A DNA stretch of 64,000 nt from Pseudomonas sp. J452 (GCF_024666525.1 NZ_CP088294.1:1488001-1552000); one strand, 5' to 3'; shown: positions 30,317-40,786, counted from the stretch's first letter. The notes: generated by a model from the sequence alone, not told the origin. Translations and numbers: made by a program.

Positions 30317-31048
30317 ATGAGCAGCACACCTGTAGTGGAAGGCGAGAAAATCCTTATCGTCGACGATGACCCCGGCCTGCGCCGCCTGCTGGAGCGCTTC
30401 CTCAGCGAGCAGGGCTACCGCGTGCGCGCCGTGGAGAACGTCGAGCAGATGGATCGCCTGCTGGCCCGCGAGCTGTTCCAGCTGCTGGTGCTCGACCTCA
30501 TGCTGCCGGGCGAGGACGGCCTGTCCGCCTGCGGTCGCCTGCGCGCGGCGAACAACCAGCTGCCGATCATCATGCTCACCGCCAAGGGCGACGAAGCCAG
30601 CCGTATTCAGGGCCTGGAGCAGGGCGCCGACGACTACCTGGCCAAGCCGTTCAACCCGCGCGAGCTGCTGGCGCGGATCAAGGCCGTGCTACGCCGCCAG
30701 GCGCCGGTGGTGCCGGGCGCACCGGGCAGCGAGGACGAGAGTGTCAGCTTTGGCGAGTACGAACTGTCCCTGGCCACCCGCGAGCTGAAGAAGGGTGACG
30801 AGGTGCACATGCTCACCACCGGTGAGTTCGCCGTGCTCAAGGCCCTGGTCCAGCACGCCCGCGAGCCGCTGACCCGCGACAAGCTGATGAACCTGGCCCG
30901 TGGTCGTGAGTGGGACGCCCTGGAGCGCTCCATCGATGTGCAGATCTCGCGCCTGCGCCGGCTGATCGAGCCGGATCCGTCCAAGCCGCGCTATATCCAG
31001 ACGGTGTGGGGCGTGGGCTATGTGTTTGTGCCGGATGGCAGCAAGTAA
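30317..31048 (+). CDS. ompR: OmpR-family response regulator (AmgR)
   Basis: 243 residues from ATG 30317 (GGGAG six bases upstream); a longer frame to 30254 lacks a site. The receiver domain (about 10-125) has the acidic pocket VDDDPG and phospho-acceptor Asp60 in LVLDLMLPGEDG, plus the conserved Lys in YLAKPFNP. The winged-helix DNA-binding domain (about 140-240) ends RYIQTVWGVGYVFVP. With the kinase encoded 103 bases downstream it forms the OmpR/EnvZ pair known in P. aeruginosa as AmgRS, linked to envelope stress and aminoglycoside tolerance. A REP doublet separates the two genes. Confidence 0.93.
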   Translation: MSSTPVVEGEKILIVDDDPGLRRLLERFLSEQGYRVRAVENVEQMDRLLARELFQLLVLDLMLPGEDGLSACGRLRAANNQLPIIMLTAKGDEASRIQGLEQGADDYLAKPFNPRELLARIKAVLRRQAPVVPGAPGSEDESVSFGEYELSLATRELKKGDEVHMLTTGEFAVLKALVQHAREPLTRDKLMNLARGREWDALERSIDVQISRLRRLIEPDPSKPRYIQTVWGVGYVFVPDGSK

Positions 31049-31075
31049 CTCGGTATCACGCTCGTTCGGGGTGCT

Positions 31076-31133
31076 GTAGGAGCCAGCTTGCTGGCGATCC
31101 CGCTCACCCCATCGCCAGCAAGCTGGCTCCTAC
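31076..31133. repeat. REP doublet, copy 3, inside the regulator-kinase gap
   Basis: Facing arms as in copies 1 and 2, with a short spacer. It occupies most of the 103 bases between the response regulator and its kinase and ends 18 bases before the kinase ATG, so it must be transcribed if the pair is an operon. Confidence 0.92.
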
Positions 31134-31151
31134 AGGTATCGCGTCGCCCTG

Positions 31152-32465
31152 ATGAAAACCCCGCTCTGGTTTCCGCAAAGCTTCTTCGCTCGCACCCTCT
31201 GGCTGGTGCTGGTGGTCGTGTTGTTTTCCAAGGCGCTGACCCTGGTTTACCTGATGATGAACGAGGACGTGCTGGTCGATCGTCAGTACAGCCACGGTGC
31301 CGCGCTGACTCTGCGTGCCTACTGGGCAGCCGATCCGGAGGATCGTGCGCATATCGCCACTGCGGCGACCCTGAAGCAGGTGGCCGCCGACCAGGTGCCG
31401 CCGACCGAGCAGCACTGGCCCTATTCGGAGATATTCCTACGCCAGATGCAGGCCGAGTTGGGCCCGGACACCGAGGTGCGGGTACGGGTCAAGAGCCCGC
31501 CCGCGCTGTGGGTGCGTGCGCCAAATCTGGGGGACGGCTGGACCAAGGTGCCGCTGTATCCGCACCCGCTGCGTGGGCAGAAGATCTGGAGTGTGCTCGG
31601 CTGGTTCCTCGGCATCGGCCTGCTGTCGACGGCGGCGGCGTGGATCTTCGTGCGCCAGCTCAGTGCGCCGCTCAAGCGCCTGGTGTTTGCTGCCCGCCAG
31701 CTCGGCCAGGGGCGCAGCGTGCGCCTGCCGGTAAGCGACACGCCGAGCGAGATGACCGAGGTCTACCGCGCCTTCAACCAGATGGCCGAGGATGTCGAGC
31801 AGGGCGCGCGCGAGCGCGAGCTGATGCTGGCCGGGGTGTCCCATGACCTGCGCACACCGCTGACCCGCCTGCGCCTGTCGCTGGAGTTGCTCGACAGCGA
31901 CTCGGAGCTGACCGAGGACATGATCCGCGATATCGAGGACATGGACGCCATTCTCGACCAGTTCCTCGCCTTCATCCGCGACGGCCGCGACGAGAAGCCG
32001 GAGTCCTGTGAGCTCAGCGAGCTGGTGCGCGAAGTGGTGGCGCCCTACAACCAGCAGCGCGAGCAGGTGCGCCTGTGTCTGGAGCAGGTGCCACCGTTCC
32101 CGCTGCGCCGGGTGTCGATGAAACGCCTGCTGACCAACCTGCTGGAAAACGCCCTGCGTTATGGCGGTAAGGGGGTCGAGGTGGTGGCCAACCTGTCCGG
32201 CGACAGCAGCGCGCCTTATGTGGTGCTCAGCGTGCTGGATCGCGGCCCGGGCATTGATCCGGCCGAGCTGGGCGAACTGTTCAACCCCTTTATCCGCGGC
32301 GATCGCGCGCGTGGTGGCAAGGGCACCGGACTTGGCCTGGCCATCGTCAAGCGCATTGCCGCGCTGCACGGCGGTAGCGTTGAACTGCGCAACCGTTCGG
32401 GCGGCGGCCTGGAGGCGCGTATCTGCCTGCCGCTGGGGTTGCTGCTGCCGCGCGATGCGGTATAG
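31152..32465 (+). CDS. envZ: EnvZ-family sensor histidine kinase (AmgS)
   Basis: 437 residues. Membrane segment 1 (about 15-36), a periplasmic domain of roughly 110 residues, membrane segment 2 (about 146-167), HAMP linker, then the dimerisation box with the phosphorylated His231 in AGVSHDLRTPLTRL. The ATPase domain has the N box NLLENALRYG, DRGPGI and GKGTGLGLAIVKR. It should phosphorylate and dephosphorylate the OmpR-type regulator encoded upstream in response to envelope state. Its start lies directly after a REP doublet and has no obvious strong ribosome site. Confidence 0.93.
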   Translation: MKTPLWFPQSFFARTLWLVLVVVLFSKALTLVYLMMNEDVLVDRQYSHGAALTLRAYWAADPEDRAHIATAATLKQVAADQVPPTEQHWPYSEIFLRQMQAELGPDTEVRVRVKSPPALWVRAPNLGDGWTKVPLYPHPLRGQKIWSVLGWFLGIGLLSTAAAWIFVRQLSAPLKRLVFAARQLGQGRSVRLPVSDTPSEMTEVYRAFNQMAEDVEQGARERELMLAGVSHDLRTPLTRLRLSLELLDSDSELTEDMIRDIEDMDAILDQFLAFIRDGRDEKPESCELSELVREVVAPYNQQREQVRLCLEQVPPFPLRRVSMKRLLTNLLENALRYGGKGVEVVANLSGDSSAPYVVLSVLDRGPGIDPAELGELFNPFIRGDRARGGKGTGLGLAIVKRIAALHGGSVELRNRSGGGLEARICLPLGLLLPRDAV

Positions 32466-32566
32466 CGCTGGGCTTCTGCTATCCGGGTAAATTGCCGATC
32501 ATGGGGCGGTGCAGGCAGAATGCCAGCCCCGCTGGAGTGATAGCGACTGAACATGGAGGTTTGTGC

Positions 32567-32785
32567 ATGAATACCGTCGGCTTGCTGATCGCCCTGAGTG
32601 GTTTCATCTGGTCGGTTGCCCGTGGCATTCAGGTGTCGCTGCTGTGCTGCGTCCTGAATTTCATCTTCCCGCCCATTGCGCAGGCAATCTTTGCCATTTA
32701 CGAGCCGGCGATCCGTTTCCCGTTGTTGGTTCTCGTCTCCGGGCTGGGTCTGATGTACGCCAGTGGCGGCTTGCAGTTCGGCTGA
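32567..32785 (+). CDS. Small hydrophobic membrane protein
   Basis: 72 residues from ATG 32567, which has a perfect GGAGGT six bases upstream. Two membrane helices are evident: roughly 3-34 (VGLLIALSGFIWSV ... SLLCCVLNFIFPP) and 50-68 (FPLLVLVSGLGLMYA). The FPPIAQAIFAIYE connection is the most distinctive part. I do not recognise the family; a distant resemblance to Pmp3/YqaE is not convincing. It follows envZ by about 100 bases and ends in a bidirectional terminator. Confidence 0.7.
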   Translation: MNTVGLLIALSGFIWSVARGIQVSLLCCVLNFIFPPIAQAIFAIYEPAIRFPLLVLVSGLGLMYASGGLQFG

Positions 32786-32801
32786 AAATCCACTGCCAAC
32801 A

Positions 32802-32830
32802 AAAAAGCCCCGCACTAGGCGGGGCTTTTT
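32802..32830. terminator. Bidirectional terminator between the small membrane protein and metK
   Basis: AAAAAGCCCCGC and GCGGGGCTTTTT pair around ACTAG, giving a T-run on both strands. It serves the plus-strand small gene and the minus-strand metK. Confidence 0.93.
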
Positions 32831-32845
32831 GCATTGCGGCAAGGC

Positions 32846-34036
32846 TTACAGACCGGCGGCAGCGCGCAGGTCGGCGACTTTGTCGGTCTTTTCCCAGGTG
32901 AAGGTGGTGAAGCTGTCGCCAGCCACGGTCACTTCCTCAGGGGTACGGCCGAAGTGGCCGTAGGCCGCAGTGGCACGGTACATCGGGTGCAGCAGGTCGA
33001 GCATCTTGGTGATGGCGTACGGACGCAGGTCGAACACTTCGCGCACCAGCTGGATGATCTTGTCTTCGGCGATCTTGTGGGTGCCGAAGGTGTTGATCGA
33101 GATCGAGGTCGGCTGGGCCACGCCGATGGCGTAGGAGACCTGGATTTCGCAGCGATCGGCCAGGCCGGCGGCGACGATGTTCTTCGCCACATAGCGACCG
33201 GCATAGGCCGCCGAACGGTCAACCTTGGATGGGTCCTTGCCGGAGAATGCGCCGCCGCCGTGACGGGCCATGCCGCCGTAGCTGTCGACGATGATCTTGC
33301 GCCCAGTCAGGCCGCAATCGCCCACCGGGCCGCCGATCACGAAGTTACCGGTCGGGTTGATGTGGAACTGGGTGTCCTTGTGCAGCAGCTCTGCCGGCAG
33401 GGTGTGCTTGATGATCAGCTCCATCACCGCTTCGCGCAGGTCGCTCAGGCTGACCTCCGGGTTGTGCTGGGTGGACAGCACCACGGCGTCGATACCGACC
33501 ACCTTGCCGTTCTCGTACTGGCAGGTGACCTGGCTCTTGGCATCCGGGCGCAGCCACGGCAGCAGGCCGGACTTGCGCGCTTCGGCCTGGCGCTCGACCA
33601 GAGCGTGAGACAGGCGGATCGGCGCCGGCATCAGCACGTCGGTTTCGTTGCTGGCGTAGCCGAACATCAGGCCCTGGTCGCCGGCACCCTGGTCTTCCGG
33701 CTTGGCGCGGTCGACACCCTGGTTGATGTCCGGGGACTGCTTGCCAATGATGTTCAGCACGCCGCAGGTGGCGCCGTCGAAGCCGACGTCGGAGTTGGTG
33801 TAACCGATGTCGCAGATCACGTCGCGGACGATCTGTTCCAGGTCGACCCAGGCGCTGGTGGTGACTTCGCCGGCGACGATGGCCACGCCGGTCTTGACCA
33901 GGGTTTCCACGGCCACGCGGGCGTGTTTGTCCTGGGCGATGATGGCGTCGAGGACGGCATCGGAAATCTGGTCGGCGATCTTGTCCGGATGGCCTTCGGA
34001 CACGGACTCGGAGGTAAACAGGGAGTATTCGCTCAT
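32846..34036 (-). CDS. metK: S-adenosylmethionine synthetase
   Basis: 396 residues. Signatures: [21 protein letters not shown] at the start, [12 protein letters not shown] (ATP-binding hexapeptide) and [16 protein letters not shown] (P-loop-like, phosphate-binding). It makes SAM from methionine and ATP. The ATG has AGGAATAGGAT upstream and starts only 15 bases after the ArsR/methyltransferase gene, so the two form an operon. That regulator family is known to respond to S-adenosylhomocysteine, giving a clear regulatory link. Confidence 0.97.
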   Translation of the reverse strand: MSEYSLFTSESVSEGHPDKIADQISDAVLDAIIAQDKHARVAVETLVKTGVAIVAGEVTTSAWVDLEQIVRDVICDIGYTNSDVGFDGATCGVLNIIGKQSPDINQGVDRAKPEDQGAGDQGLMFGYASNETDVLMPAPIRLSHALVERQAEARKSGLLPWLRPDAKSQVTCQYENGKVVGIDAVVLSTQHNPEVSLSDLREAVMELIIKHTLPAELLHKDTQFHINPTGNFVIGGPVGDCGLTGRKIIVDSYGGMARHGGGAFSGKDPSKVDRSAAYAGRYVAKNIVAAGLADRCEIQVSYAIGVAQPTSISINTFGTHKIAEDKIIQLVREVFDLRPYAITKMLDLLHPMYRATAAYGHFGRTPEEVTVAGDSFTTFTWEKTDKVADLRAAAGL

Positions 34037-34051
34037 TTCAAAATCCTATTC

Positions 34052-35059
34052 CTATTCGTACCTGGTTTGGCGGGTTTGCTTCGCATCCGGCTTGGCGAAG
34101 TGCCGTACCTGAATCTGAAAGCCGTTTTTGAGGCCCACATAGAGGCTTTCGCCGGGCGTGAGCCCCGCGGCATCGGCCCAACGGGCCAAGTCTTCCTGTT
34201 CGAAGCCGAGCCAGAGATCGCCGCAGGCCGTCCTGGCCCAACTCTGGTCATGGCTGCACAGCTCGGTGATCAGCAGGCTGCCGGCCGGTTTGACCAGGCG
34301 CGCCAGCTGCTTCAGTGCCTCGGCCGGGGCGGCGAAATGGTGCAGGACCATGTTCACCACCACGCAGTCGGCGGCGCCGATGTCGTCGTTCAGGGCATCG
34401 GCAAGCTGCAGCTCGACGTTGTCCAGTTGTTCTTGCGCGCAGCGCTGGCGTGCCAGCTCCAGCATTGCCGCACTGTTGTCCAGCGCGGTCACCCGGCTGA
34501 AGCGGCGCGCCAGTTCCGGCAGGAAACCGCCGTCACCGGGGCCGACTTCCAGCGCCGTGGCGCCGGCGGCGAAGCCCAGGGCATCGAGCAGGGCCAGCAC
34601 GCTGTCGCGGTACTGCGGCAGGCCGGCGATCAGGTCCTGCTGGGCCTGGAACTTGTCCGCCGTCTTGGCGAAGAAGTCGCGGCTGGCGGCGGCGCGCTGG
34701 GCGTGCACGGCGGCGATGCGCGCCTGCACTTCGGCCGGTAGCTGCAGTTCGTCGACCTCCGCCAGCAGCGCGCCATGCAGGGTGCCGCCGAGCAGTTCGC
34801 TGTGCGGCAGGGCGCGGCGGTAGAAGATCGCATTGCCTTCGCGGCGGGTGGCCACCAGGCCGGCCTGGGCCAGGACCTTGAGGTGGTGGCTCATGCCCGA
34901 CTGGCCGATGGCGAAGATCTGCGCCAGCTCCAGCACGCCGAACGAGTCGTTGGCCAGCGCGCGCAGCACATTCAGGCGCAGCGGATCGCCGCCGGCCTTG
35001 CACAGGGCGGCGAGCTCATCGGCTGGCTCGAAACGGAGCTGGGGCACGCGCATATTCAT
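34052..35059 (-). CDS. ArsR-family regulator with C-terminal SAM-methyltransferase-like domain (SahR-like)
   Basis: 335 residues in two domains. The N-terminal winged helix (about 10-95) has LRLNVLRALANDSFGVLELAQIF and GQSGMSHHLKVLAQAGLVATRREGNAIFYRR. The C-terminal domain (about 140-320) is a class I methyltransferase fold with ALEVGPGDGGFLPELA, VTALDNSAAML and ADCVVVNMVLHHF. This fusion matches SahR, the repressor of SAM-cycle genes that senses S-adenosylhomocysteine. It is upstream of metK in one operon, and a perfect 15-bp-arm palindrome lies 38 bases before its start, a likely autoregulatory operator. Confidence 0.82.
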   Translation of the reverse strand: MNMRVPQLRFEPADELAALCKAGGDPLRLNVLRALANDSFGVLELAQIFAIGQSGMSHHLKVLAQAGLVATRREGNAIFYRRALPHSELLGGTLHGALLAEVDELQLPAEVQARIAAVHAQRAAASRDFFAKTADKFQAQQDLIAGLPQYRDSVLALLDALGFAAGATALEVGPGDGGFLPELARRFSRVTALDNSAAMLELARQRCAQEQLDNVELQLADALNDDIGAADCVVVNMVLHHFAAPAEALKQLARLVKPAGSLLITELCSHDQSWARTACGDLWLGFEQEDLARWADAAGLTPGESLYVGLKNGFQIQVRHFAKPDAKQTRQTRYE

Positions 35060-35096
35060 AGTGGCGGCAGTCTAGTCGGTCACTTTTCATCCAGCA

Positions 35097-35128
35097 ACAT
35101 CAATATCAAAACTTTTTGATATTGATGT
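35097..35128. promoter_or_regulatory. Perfect palindrome, probable operator of the SahR-like regulator
   Basis: Arms ACATCAATATCAAAA (35097-35111) and TTTTGATATTGATGT (35114-35128) are exact complements with a two-base centre. Repeated ATCAA/TTGAT half-sites are what ArsR-type dimers bind. It sits between the divergent regulator gene and tktA. Confidence 0.72.
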
Positions 35129-35251
35129 CTGGGCAGGTCGGCCGGCAGCTTTCGTCGATCTTTCATTGCCCCGCAGCGCCTGGCTGGGCGAAAATGCGCG
35201 CCTTTTTCCGCTTCTCTCATTTAGCAACAGTCCTTCCCAGGAGATTCAGCG

Positions 35252-37252
35252 ATGTCCAGCCGTCGTGAGCGTGCCAATGCCATTCGTGCCCTCAGCATGG
35301 ATGCTGTGCAGAAAGCCAACAGCGGCCACCCCGGTGCCCCCATGGGCATGGCGGACATCGCCGAAGTGCTGTGGCGCGACTATCTGCAGCACAACCCGAG
35401 CAACCCGAACTGGGCCGACCGCGACCGCTTCGTGCTGTCCAACGGCCACGGCTCGATGCTGATCTACTCGCTGCTGCACCTGACCGGCTACGACCTGGGC
35501 ATCGACGATCTCAAGCAGTTCCGCCAGCTGCACAGCCGCACCCCGGGCCACCCGGAATACGGCTACACCCCGGGCGTCGAGACCACCACTGGCCCGCTGG
35601 GCCAGGGCATCGCCAACGCCGTTGGCTTCGCCATCGCCGAAAAAGTGCTGGGCGCGCAGTTCAACCGCGACGGCCATAACGTGGTCGATCACTTCACCTA
35701 CGCCTTCCTCGGCGACGGCTGCATGATGGAAGGCATCAGCCACGAAGTCTGCTCGCTGGCCGGCACCCTGGGCCTGGGCAAGCTGGTCGCCTTCTACGAC
35801 GACAACGGCATTTCCATCGACGGCGAAGTCCACGGCTGGTTCACCGACGACACCCCGGCTCGCTTCGAAGCCTACGGCTGGCAGGTGATCCGCAATGTCG
35901 ACGGCCACGATGCCGACGAGATCAAGATCGCCATCGAGACCGCGCGCAAGTCCAGCGACCGTCCGACCCTGATCTGCTGCAAGACCATCATCGGCTTCGG
36001 TTCGCCGAACAAGCAGGGCAAGGAAGAGTGCCACGGAGCCGCGCTGGGCAACGATGAAATCGCCCTGACCCGCGCCGCCCTGGGCTGGAACCATGGCCCG
36101 TTTGAGATCCCTTCGGAAATCTACGCCGAGTGGGACGCCAAGGAAGCTGGCGCCGCCCGTGAAGCCGCCTGGAACGACAAGTTCGCCGCCTACGCCGCTG
36201 CCTACCCTGAGCTGGCCGCCGAACTCAAACGCCGCCTGGCTGGCGAGCTGCCGGCCGACTTCGCCGAGAAGTCCGCTGCCTATGTGCAGGAAGTGGCCGC
36301 CAAGGGCGAGACCATCGCCAGCCGCAAGGCCAGCCAGAACGCGCTGAACGCCTTTGGCCCGCTGTTGCCGGAATTCCTCGGTGGTTCCGCCGACCTGGCC
36401 GGCTCCAACCTGACCCTGTGGAAAGGCTGCAAAGGTGTCGAGGCCGCTGACGCGTCCGGCAACTACCTGTTCTATGGCGTGCGCGAGTTCGGCATGAGCG
36501 CGATCATGAACGGCATCGCCCTGCACGGTGGTTTCATCCCCTACGGCGCGACCTTCCTGATCTTCATGGAATACGCGCGCAACGCCGTGCGCATGGCTTC
36601 GCTGATGAAGCAGCGCGTGCTGTTCGTGTTCACCCACGACTCCATCGGTCTGGGCGAAGACGGCCCGACCCACCAGCCGATCGAGCAGCTGGCCAGCCTG
36701 CGTGGCACGCCGAACCTGGACACCTGGCGTCCGGCCGATGCGGTGGAATCCGCGGTGGCCTGGAAATACGCTATCGAGCGTGCCGACGGCCCGTCCGCGC
36801 TGATCTTCAGCCGGCAGAACCTGCCGCACCAGACGCGCGACGCCCAGCAGCTGGCCGACGTGGCCCGTGGTGCCTACGTACTCAAGGACTGCGCCGGCGA
36901 GCCGGAGCTGATCCTGATCGCCACCGGTTCGGAAGTCGGCCTGGCCGTGCAGGCCTTTGACCAGCTGAGCGAGCAGGGCAAGAAGGTGCGCGTCGTGTCC
37001 ATGCCGTCGACCAGCGTGTTCGACCAGCAGGACGCCGCCTACAAGCAGGCCGTGCTGCCGCTGCAGGTCGGCGCGCGCATCGCCATCGAGGCCTCCCATG
37101 CGGACTACTGGTACAAGTACGTCGGCCTGGAAGGGCGCATCATCGGCATGACCACCTTCGGTGAGTCCGCCCCGGCGCCGGCGCTGTTCGAGGAGTTCGG
37201 CTTCACGGTCGAGAATCTCCTGGAAACCGCCGCCGAACTGCTGGACGCCTGA
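35252..37252 (+). CDS. tktA: Transketolase
   Basis: 666 residues. Thiamine-diphosphate motif [14 protein letters not shown] with the downstream NGISIDG, substrate-site [11 protein letters not shown] near the N-terminus, and the C-terminal [13 protein letters not shown] and FSRQNLP segments. It moves two-carbon ketol units in the pentose phosphate pathway. CAGGAG lies ten bases before the ATG. It heads tktA-epd-pgk-fba on the plus strand, a block joining pentose phosphate, pyridoxal phosphate synthesis and glycolysis. A REP variant follows before epd. Confidence 0.97.
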   Translation: MSSRRERANAIRALSMDAVQKANSGHPGAPMGMADIAEVLWRDYLQHNPSNPNWADRDRFVLSNGHGSMLIYSLLHLTGYDLGIDDLKQFRQLHSRTPGHPEYGYTPGVETTTGPLGQGIANAVGFAIAEKVLGAQFNRDGHNVVDHFTYAFLGDGCMMEGISHEVCSLAGTLGLGKLVAFYDDNGISIDGEVHGWFTDDTPARFEAYGWQVIRNVDGHDADEIKIAIETARKSSDRPTLICCKTIIGFGSPNKQGKEECHGAALGNDEIALTRAALGWNHGPFEIPSEIYAEWDAKEAGAAREAAWNDKFAAYAAAYPELAAELKRRLAGELPADFAEKSAAYVQEVAAKGETIASRKASQNALNAFGPLLPEFLGGSADLAGSNLTLWKGCKGVEAADASGNYLFYGVREFGMSAIMNGIALHGGFIPYGATFLIFMEYARNAVRMASLMKQRVLFVFTHDSIGLGEDGPTHQPIEQLASLRGTPNLDTWRPADAVESAVAWKYAIERADGPSALIFSRQNLPHQTRDAQQLADVARGAYVLKDCAGEPELILIATGSEVGLAVQAFDQLSEQGKKVRVVSMPSTSVFDQQDAAYKQAVLPLQVGARIAIEASHADYWYKYVGLEGRIIGMTTFGESAPAPALFEEFGFTVENLLETAAELLDA

Positions 37253-37260
37253 CGGCCTGT

Positions 37261-37318
37261 GTAGGAGCGAGCTTGCTCGCGATGCTCAAACATTGATCGC
37301 GAGCAAGCTCGCTCCTAC
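37261..37318. repeat. REP doublet, variant type, copy 4
   Basis: Arms begin GTAGGAGCGAGC and end GCTCGCTCCTAC. Compared with the other three copies, the internal hairpin changes from GCCAGC/GCTGGC to GCGAGC/GCTCGC, a paired substitution that keeps the stem. It lies in the tktA-epd gap. Confidence 0.92.
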
Positions 37319-37342
37319 AGGTTGACTGCATTCGTGCCCAAC

Positions 37343-38431
37343 ATGCCCAACGCCAATCGCACCTACAAAGTCGCCCTCAACGGCTACGGCCGTATCGGTC
37401 GTTGCGTGCTGCGCGCCTTGCACGAGCGCGGTGCCGCGGCCGGTTTCGAGATCGTTGCGCTGAACGACCTAGCCGACCAGGCCAGCATCGAATACCTGAC
37501 CCGCTTCGACTCCACCCACGGCCGCTTCCCCGGCGAGGTGAAGGTCGACGGCGACTGCCTGCATATCAATGGCAACTGCGTGAAGGTGCTGCGCCAGGCC
37601 ACGCCCGAGGCCATCGACTGGGCCGCACTGGATATCGACCTGGTGCTGGAATGCTCCGGCGTCTACCACAGCCGCGCCGATGCCGAGCGCTTCCTGGCGG
37701 CCGGCGCGCCACGCGTGCTGTTCTCCCAGCCGATGGCCAGCGAAGCGGATATCGACGCCACCGTGGTGTTCGGCGTCAATCAGGCCTGCCTGAGCGGTGC
37801 CGAGAAGCTGGTGTCGAACGCTTCCTGCACCACCAACTGCGGGGTGCCGCTGCTCAAGCTGCTGAATGAGACGGTGGGGATCGAGTACGTTTCCATCACC
37901 ACCATCCACTCGGCGATGAACGACCAGCCAGTGATCGACGCCTACCACCACGAAGACCTGCGCCGCACGCGCTCGGCCTTCCAGTCGGTGATCCCGGTAT
38001 CCACCGGCCTGGCCCGCGGTATCGAGCGCCTGCTGCCGGAACTGACCGGGCGCATCCAGGCCAAGGCCATCCGCGTGCCGACGGTCAACGTGTCCTGCCT
38101 GGATATCACCCTGCAGACCGCTCGCGACACCAGTGCCGAAGAGATCAACCGGGTGCTGCGCGAGGCCGCCAGCAGCGGCCCGCTGCAGGGCCTGCTGGCC
38201 TACACCGAGCTGCCCCACGCCAGCTGCGACTTCAACCACGACGCCCATTCGGCGATTGTCGATGGCAGCCAGACCCGCGTATCCGGCCCGCGCCTGGTGA
38301 ACCTGTTGGCCTGGTTCGACAACGAGTGGGGGTTTGCCAACCGCATGCTCGACGTTGCCCAACATTTTCTCGATGTTTCTGCCTGTTCCACCGAACAGAA
38401 AGCCACTAACCAGCCCCTTGTGAAGGACTGA
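37343..38431 (+). CDS. epd: D-erythrose-4-phosphate dehydrogenase (GAPDH family)
   Basis: 362 residues from ATG 37343; GTG 37334 and TTG 37322 are possible alternatives because no start has a strong ribosome site after the REP. NAD-binding start [19 protein letters not shown], catalytic Cys in [12 protein letters not shown], and [25 protein letters not shown], which matches Epd rather than classical GapA. It oxidises erythrose 4-phosphate for pyridoxal 5-phosphate synthesis. Its 3' end is two bases from pgk, so both are cotranscribed. The protein has a short extra C-terminal tail ([17 protein letters not shown]). Confidence 0.9.
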   Translation: MPNANRTYKVALNGYGRIGRCVLRALHERGAAAGFEIVALNDLADQASIEYLTRFDSTHGRFPGEVKVDGDCLHINGNCVKVLRQATPEAIDWAALDIDLVLECSGVYHSRADAERFLAAGAPRVLFSQPMASEADIDATVVFGVNQACLSGAEKLVSNASCTTNCGVPLLKLLNETVGIEYVSITTIHSAMNDQPVIDAYHHEDLRRTRSAFQSVIPVSTGLARGIERLLPELTGRIQAKAIRVPTVNVSCLDITLQTARDTSAEEINRVLREAASSGPLQGLLAYTELPHASCDFNHDAHSAIVDGSQTRVSGPRLVNLLAWFDNEWGFANRMLDVAQHFLDVSACSTEQKATNQPLVKD

Positions 38432-38433
38432 CC

Positions 38434-39597
38434 ATGACTGTTTTGAAGATGACCGACCTCGACCTCGCCGGTAAGCGCGTGCTGATCCGCGAAGACCTCA
38501 ACGTCCCGGTGAAAGACGGTGTGGTGAAGAGCGACGCGCGCATCCTCGCCTCCCTGCCGACCATCAAACTGGCCCTGGAGAAGGGCGCGGCAGTCATGGT
38601 CTGCTCGCACCTGGGTCGCCCGACCGAGGGCGAATTCAGTGCAGAGAACAGCCTGGCGCCGGTGGCGGCCTACCTGAGCAAGGCCCTCGGTCGTGACGTG
38701 CCGCTGGTGGCCGACTACCTCGGCGGCGTCGACGTGCAGCCGGGCCAGGTCGTGCTGTTCGAGAACGTGCGCTTCAACAAGGGCGAGAAGAAGAACGCCG
38801 ACGAACTGGCACAGCAATACGCCGCCCTGTGCGACGTGTTCGTCATGGACGCCTTCGGTACCGCCCACCGCGCCGAGGGTTCGACCCACGGCGTGGCCAA
38901 GTTCGCCAAGGTCGCCGCTGCCGGCCCGCTGCTGGCTGCCGAGCTGGACGCTCTGGGCAAGGCCCTGGGCAACCCGGCCAAGCCGATGGCGGCGATCGTC
39001 GCCGGCTCCAAGGTGTCGACCAAGCTCGACGTACTCAACAGCCTGAGCCAGATCTGCGACCAGCTGATCGTCGGTGGCGGCATCGCCAACACCTTTCTCG
39101 CCGCCGCCGGTTTCCCGGTCGGCAAATCGCTGTACGAGGCCGACCTGATCGACACCGCCAAGGCCATCGCGGCCAAGGTCAGCGTGCCGCTGCCGGTCGA
39201 TGTGGTAGTAGCCAAGGCCTTCGCCGAAGACGCCGAAGCCACCGTCAAGCTGGTCGCCGACGTGGCCGAAGACGACATGATCCTCGACATCGGCCCGCAA
39301 ACTGCTGCGCAGTTCGCCGAGCTGCTGAAGTCGTCGAAGACCATCCTGTGGAACGGTCCGGTCGGCGTGTTCGAATTCGACCAGTTCGGCAACGGCACCA
39401 AGGTACTGGCCCAGGCCATCGCCGAAAGCCCGGCCTTCTCCATCGCCGGCGGTGGCGACACCCTGGCCGCCATCGACAAATACGGCGTCGGCGCGCAGAT
39501 CAGCTATATCTCCACCGGTGGTGGTGCCTTCCTCGAGTTCGTCGAGGGCAAGGTGCTGCCGGCCGTGGCAGTGCTGGAACAACGCGCCAAGGCCTGA
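38434..39597 (+). CDS. pgk: Phosphoglycerate kinase
   Basis: 387 residues. [14 protein letters not shown] at the start, CSHLGRP, and the nucleotide-binding loop GGGDTLAAI late in the protein. It transfers phosphate between 1,3-bisphosphoglycerate and ADP in glycolysis and gluconeogenesis. Two bases after epd and 80 bases before fba, all on the plus strand. Confidence 0.97.
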   Translation: MTVLKMTDLDLAGKRVLIREDLNVPVKDGVVKSDARILASLPTIKLALEKGAAVMVCSHLGRPTEGEFSAENSLAPVAAYLSKALGRDVPLVADYLGGVDVQPGQVVLFENVRFNKGEKKNADELAQQYAALCDVFVMDAFGTAHRAEGSTHGVAKFAKVAAAGPLLAAELDALGKALGNPAKPMAAIVAGSKVSTKLDVLNSLSQICDQLIVGGGIANTFLAAAGFPVGKSLYEADLIDTAKAIAAKVSVPLPVDVVVAKAFAEDAEATVKLVADVAEDDMILDIGPQTAAQFAELLKSSKTILWNGPVGVFEFDQFGNGTKVLAQAIAESPAFSIAGGGDTLAAIDKYGVGAQISYISTGGGAFLEFVEGKVLPAVAVLEQRAKA

Positions 39598-39677
39598 GTG
39601 GCCCCGAATACTTGAATAGCGCCTGCCCCTGCGGCAGGCTTGCACGATTAACGAGCCCCACCGGGAGAAAGAACACC

Positions 39678-40742
39678 ATGGCACTTATCAGCATGCGCCA
39701 GATGCTCGACCACGCCGCCGAATTCGGCTACGGCGTGCCGGCCTTCAACGTCAACAACCTCGAGCAGATGCGCGCGATCATGGAAGCGGCCGACAAGACC
39801 GATTCCCCGGTGATCGTCCAGGCTTCCGCCGGCGCCCGCAAATACGCTGGCGCGCCGTTCCTGCGCCACCTGATCCTGGCCGCTATCGAAGAGTTCCCGC
39901 ATATCCCGGTGTGCATGCACCAGGACCACGGCACCAGCCCGGACGTCTGCCAGCGCTCGATCCAGCTGGGCTTCAGCTCGGTAATGATGGACGGCTCGCT
40001 GAAGGAAGACGGCAAGACCCCGGCCGACTACGACTACAACGTCGCCGTCACCCAGCAGACCGTCGCCTTTGCCCACGCCTGCGGCGTATCGGTGGAAGGT
40101 GAACTGGGTTGCCTGGGCAGCCTGGAAACCGGCATGGCCGGCGAAGAAGACGGCGTTGGCGCCGAAGGCGTGCTCGATCACAGCCAGATGCTGACCGACC
40201 CGGAAGAAGCCGCCGACTTCGTCAAGCGCACCCAGGTCGATGCCCTGGCCATCGCCATCGGCACCAGCCACGGCGCCTACAAGTTCACCAAGCCGCCGAC
40301 CGGTGACATCCTCGCCATCGACCGCATCAAGGAAATCCACAAGCGCATCCCCAACACCCACCTGGTGATGCACGGCTCTTCCTCGGTACCGCAGGAGTGG
40401 CTGGCGATCATCAACCAGTACGGCGGCGACATCAAAGAAACCTACGGCGTGCCGGTCGAAGAAATCGTCGAAGGCATCAAGTACGGCGTGCGCAAGGTCA
40501 ACATCGACACCGACCTGCGCCTGGCGTCCACCGGTGCCATGCGCCGCCTGATGGCCACCAACCCGAGCGAGTTCGACCCGCGCAAGTTCTTCGGCGCCAC
40601 CGTCACCGCCATGCGCGACATCTGCATCGCCCGCTACGAAGCCTTCGGCACCGCCGGCAATGCCTCGAAGATCAAGCCGATCTCCCTGGAAGGCATGTTC
40701 CAGCGCTATGCCAAGGGCGAGCTGACCGCCAAGGTCAACTAA
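39678..40742 (+). CDS. fba: Fructose-1,6-bisphosphate aldolase, class II
   Basis: 354 residues from ATG 39678 (GGGAG nine bases upstream). Zinc ligands occur in HQDHGTSPD and in the [13 protein letters not shown] and [10 protein letters not shown] regions; VMHGSSSVP is the C-terminal phosphate-binding motif. It is the Calvin-type (class IIB-like) subgroup by length. It cleaves or forms fructose 1,6-bisphosphate. Last gene of the tktA-epd-pgk-fba block and followed by an intrinsic terminator. Confidence 0.95.
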   Translation: MALISMRQMLDHAAEFGYGVPAFNVNNLEQMRAIMEAADKTDSPVIVQASAGARKYAGAPFLRHLILAAIEEFPHIPVCMHQDHGTSPDVCQRSIQLGFSSVMMDGSLKEDGKTPADYDYNVAVTQQTVAFAHACGVSVEGELGCLGSLETGMAGEEDGVGAEGVLDHSQMLTDPEEAADFVKRTQVDALAIAIGTSHGAYKFTKPPTGDILAIDRIKEIHKRIPNTHLVMHGSSSVPQEWLAIINQYGGDIKETYGVPVEEIVEGIKYGVRKVNIDTDLRLASTGAMRRLMATNPSEFDPRKFFGATVTAMRDICIARYEAFGTAGNASKIKPISLEGMFQRYAKGELTAKVN

Positions 40743-40758
40743 GCCATCTGCTGCACCG

Positions 40759-40786
40759 AAAGCCCCGCTCTGCGGGGCTTTTGTTT
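40759..40786 (+). terminator. Intrinsic terminator after fba
   Basis: AAAGCCCCGC and GCGGGGCTTT pair around TCT, followed by TTGTTT. It lies 17 bases after the fba stop. Confidence 0.92.

Noticed and set aside
32492..32785. 97-codon version of the small membrane protein
   Set aside because: The extra N-terminal 25 residues lack a ribosome site, whereas ATG 32567 has a perfect GGAGGT.
38829..40742. 637-codon frame covering pgk and fba
   Set aside because: The part before 39678 is a frame shadow of pgk; the aldolase start has its own ribosome site.
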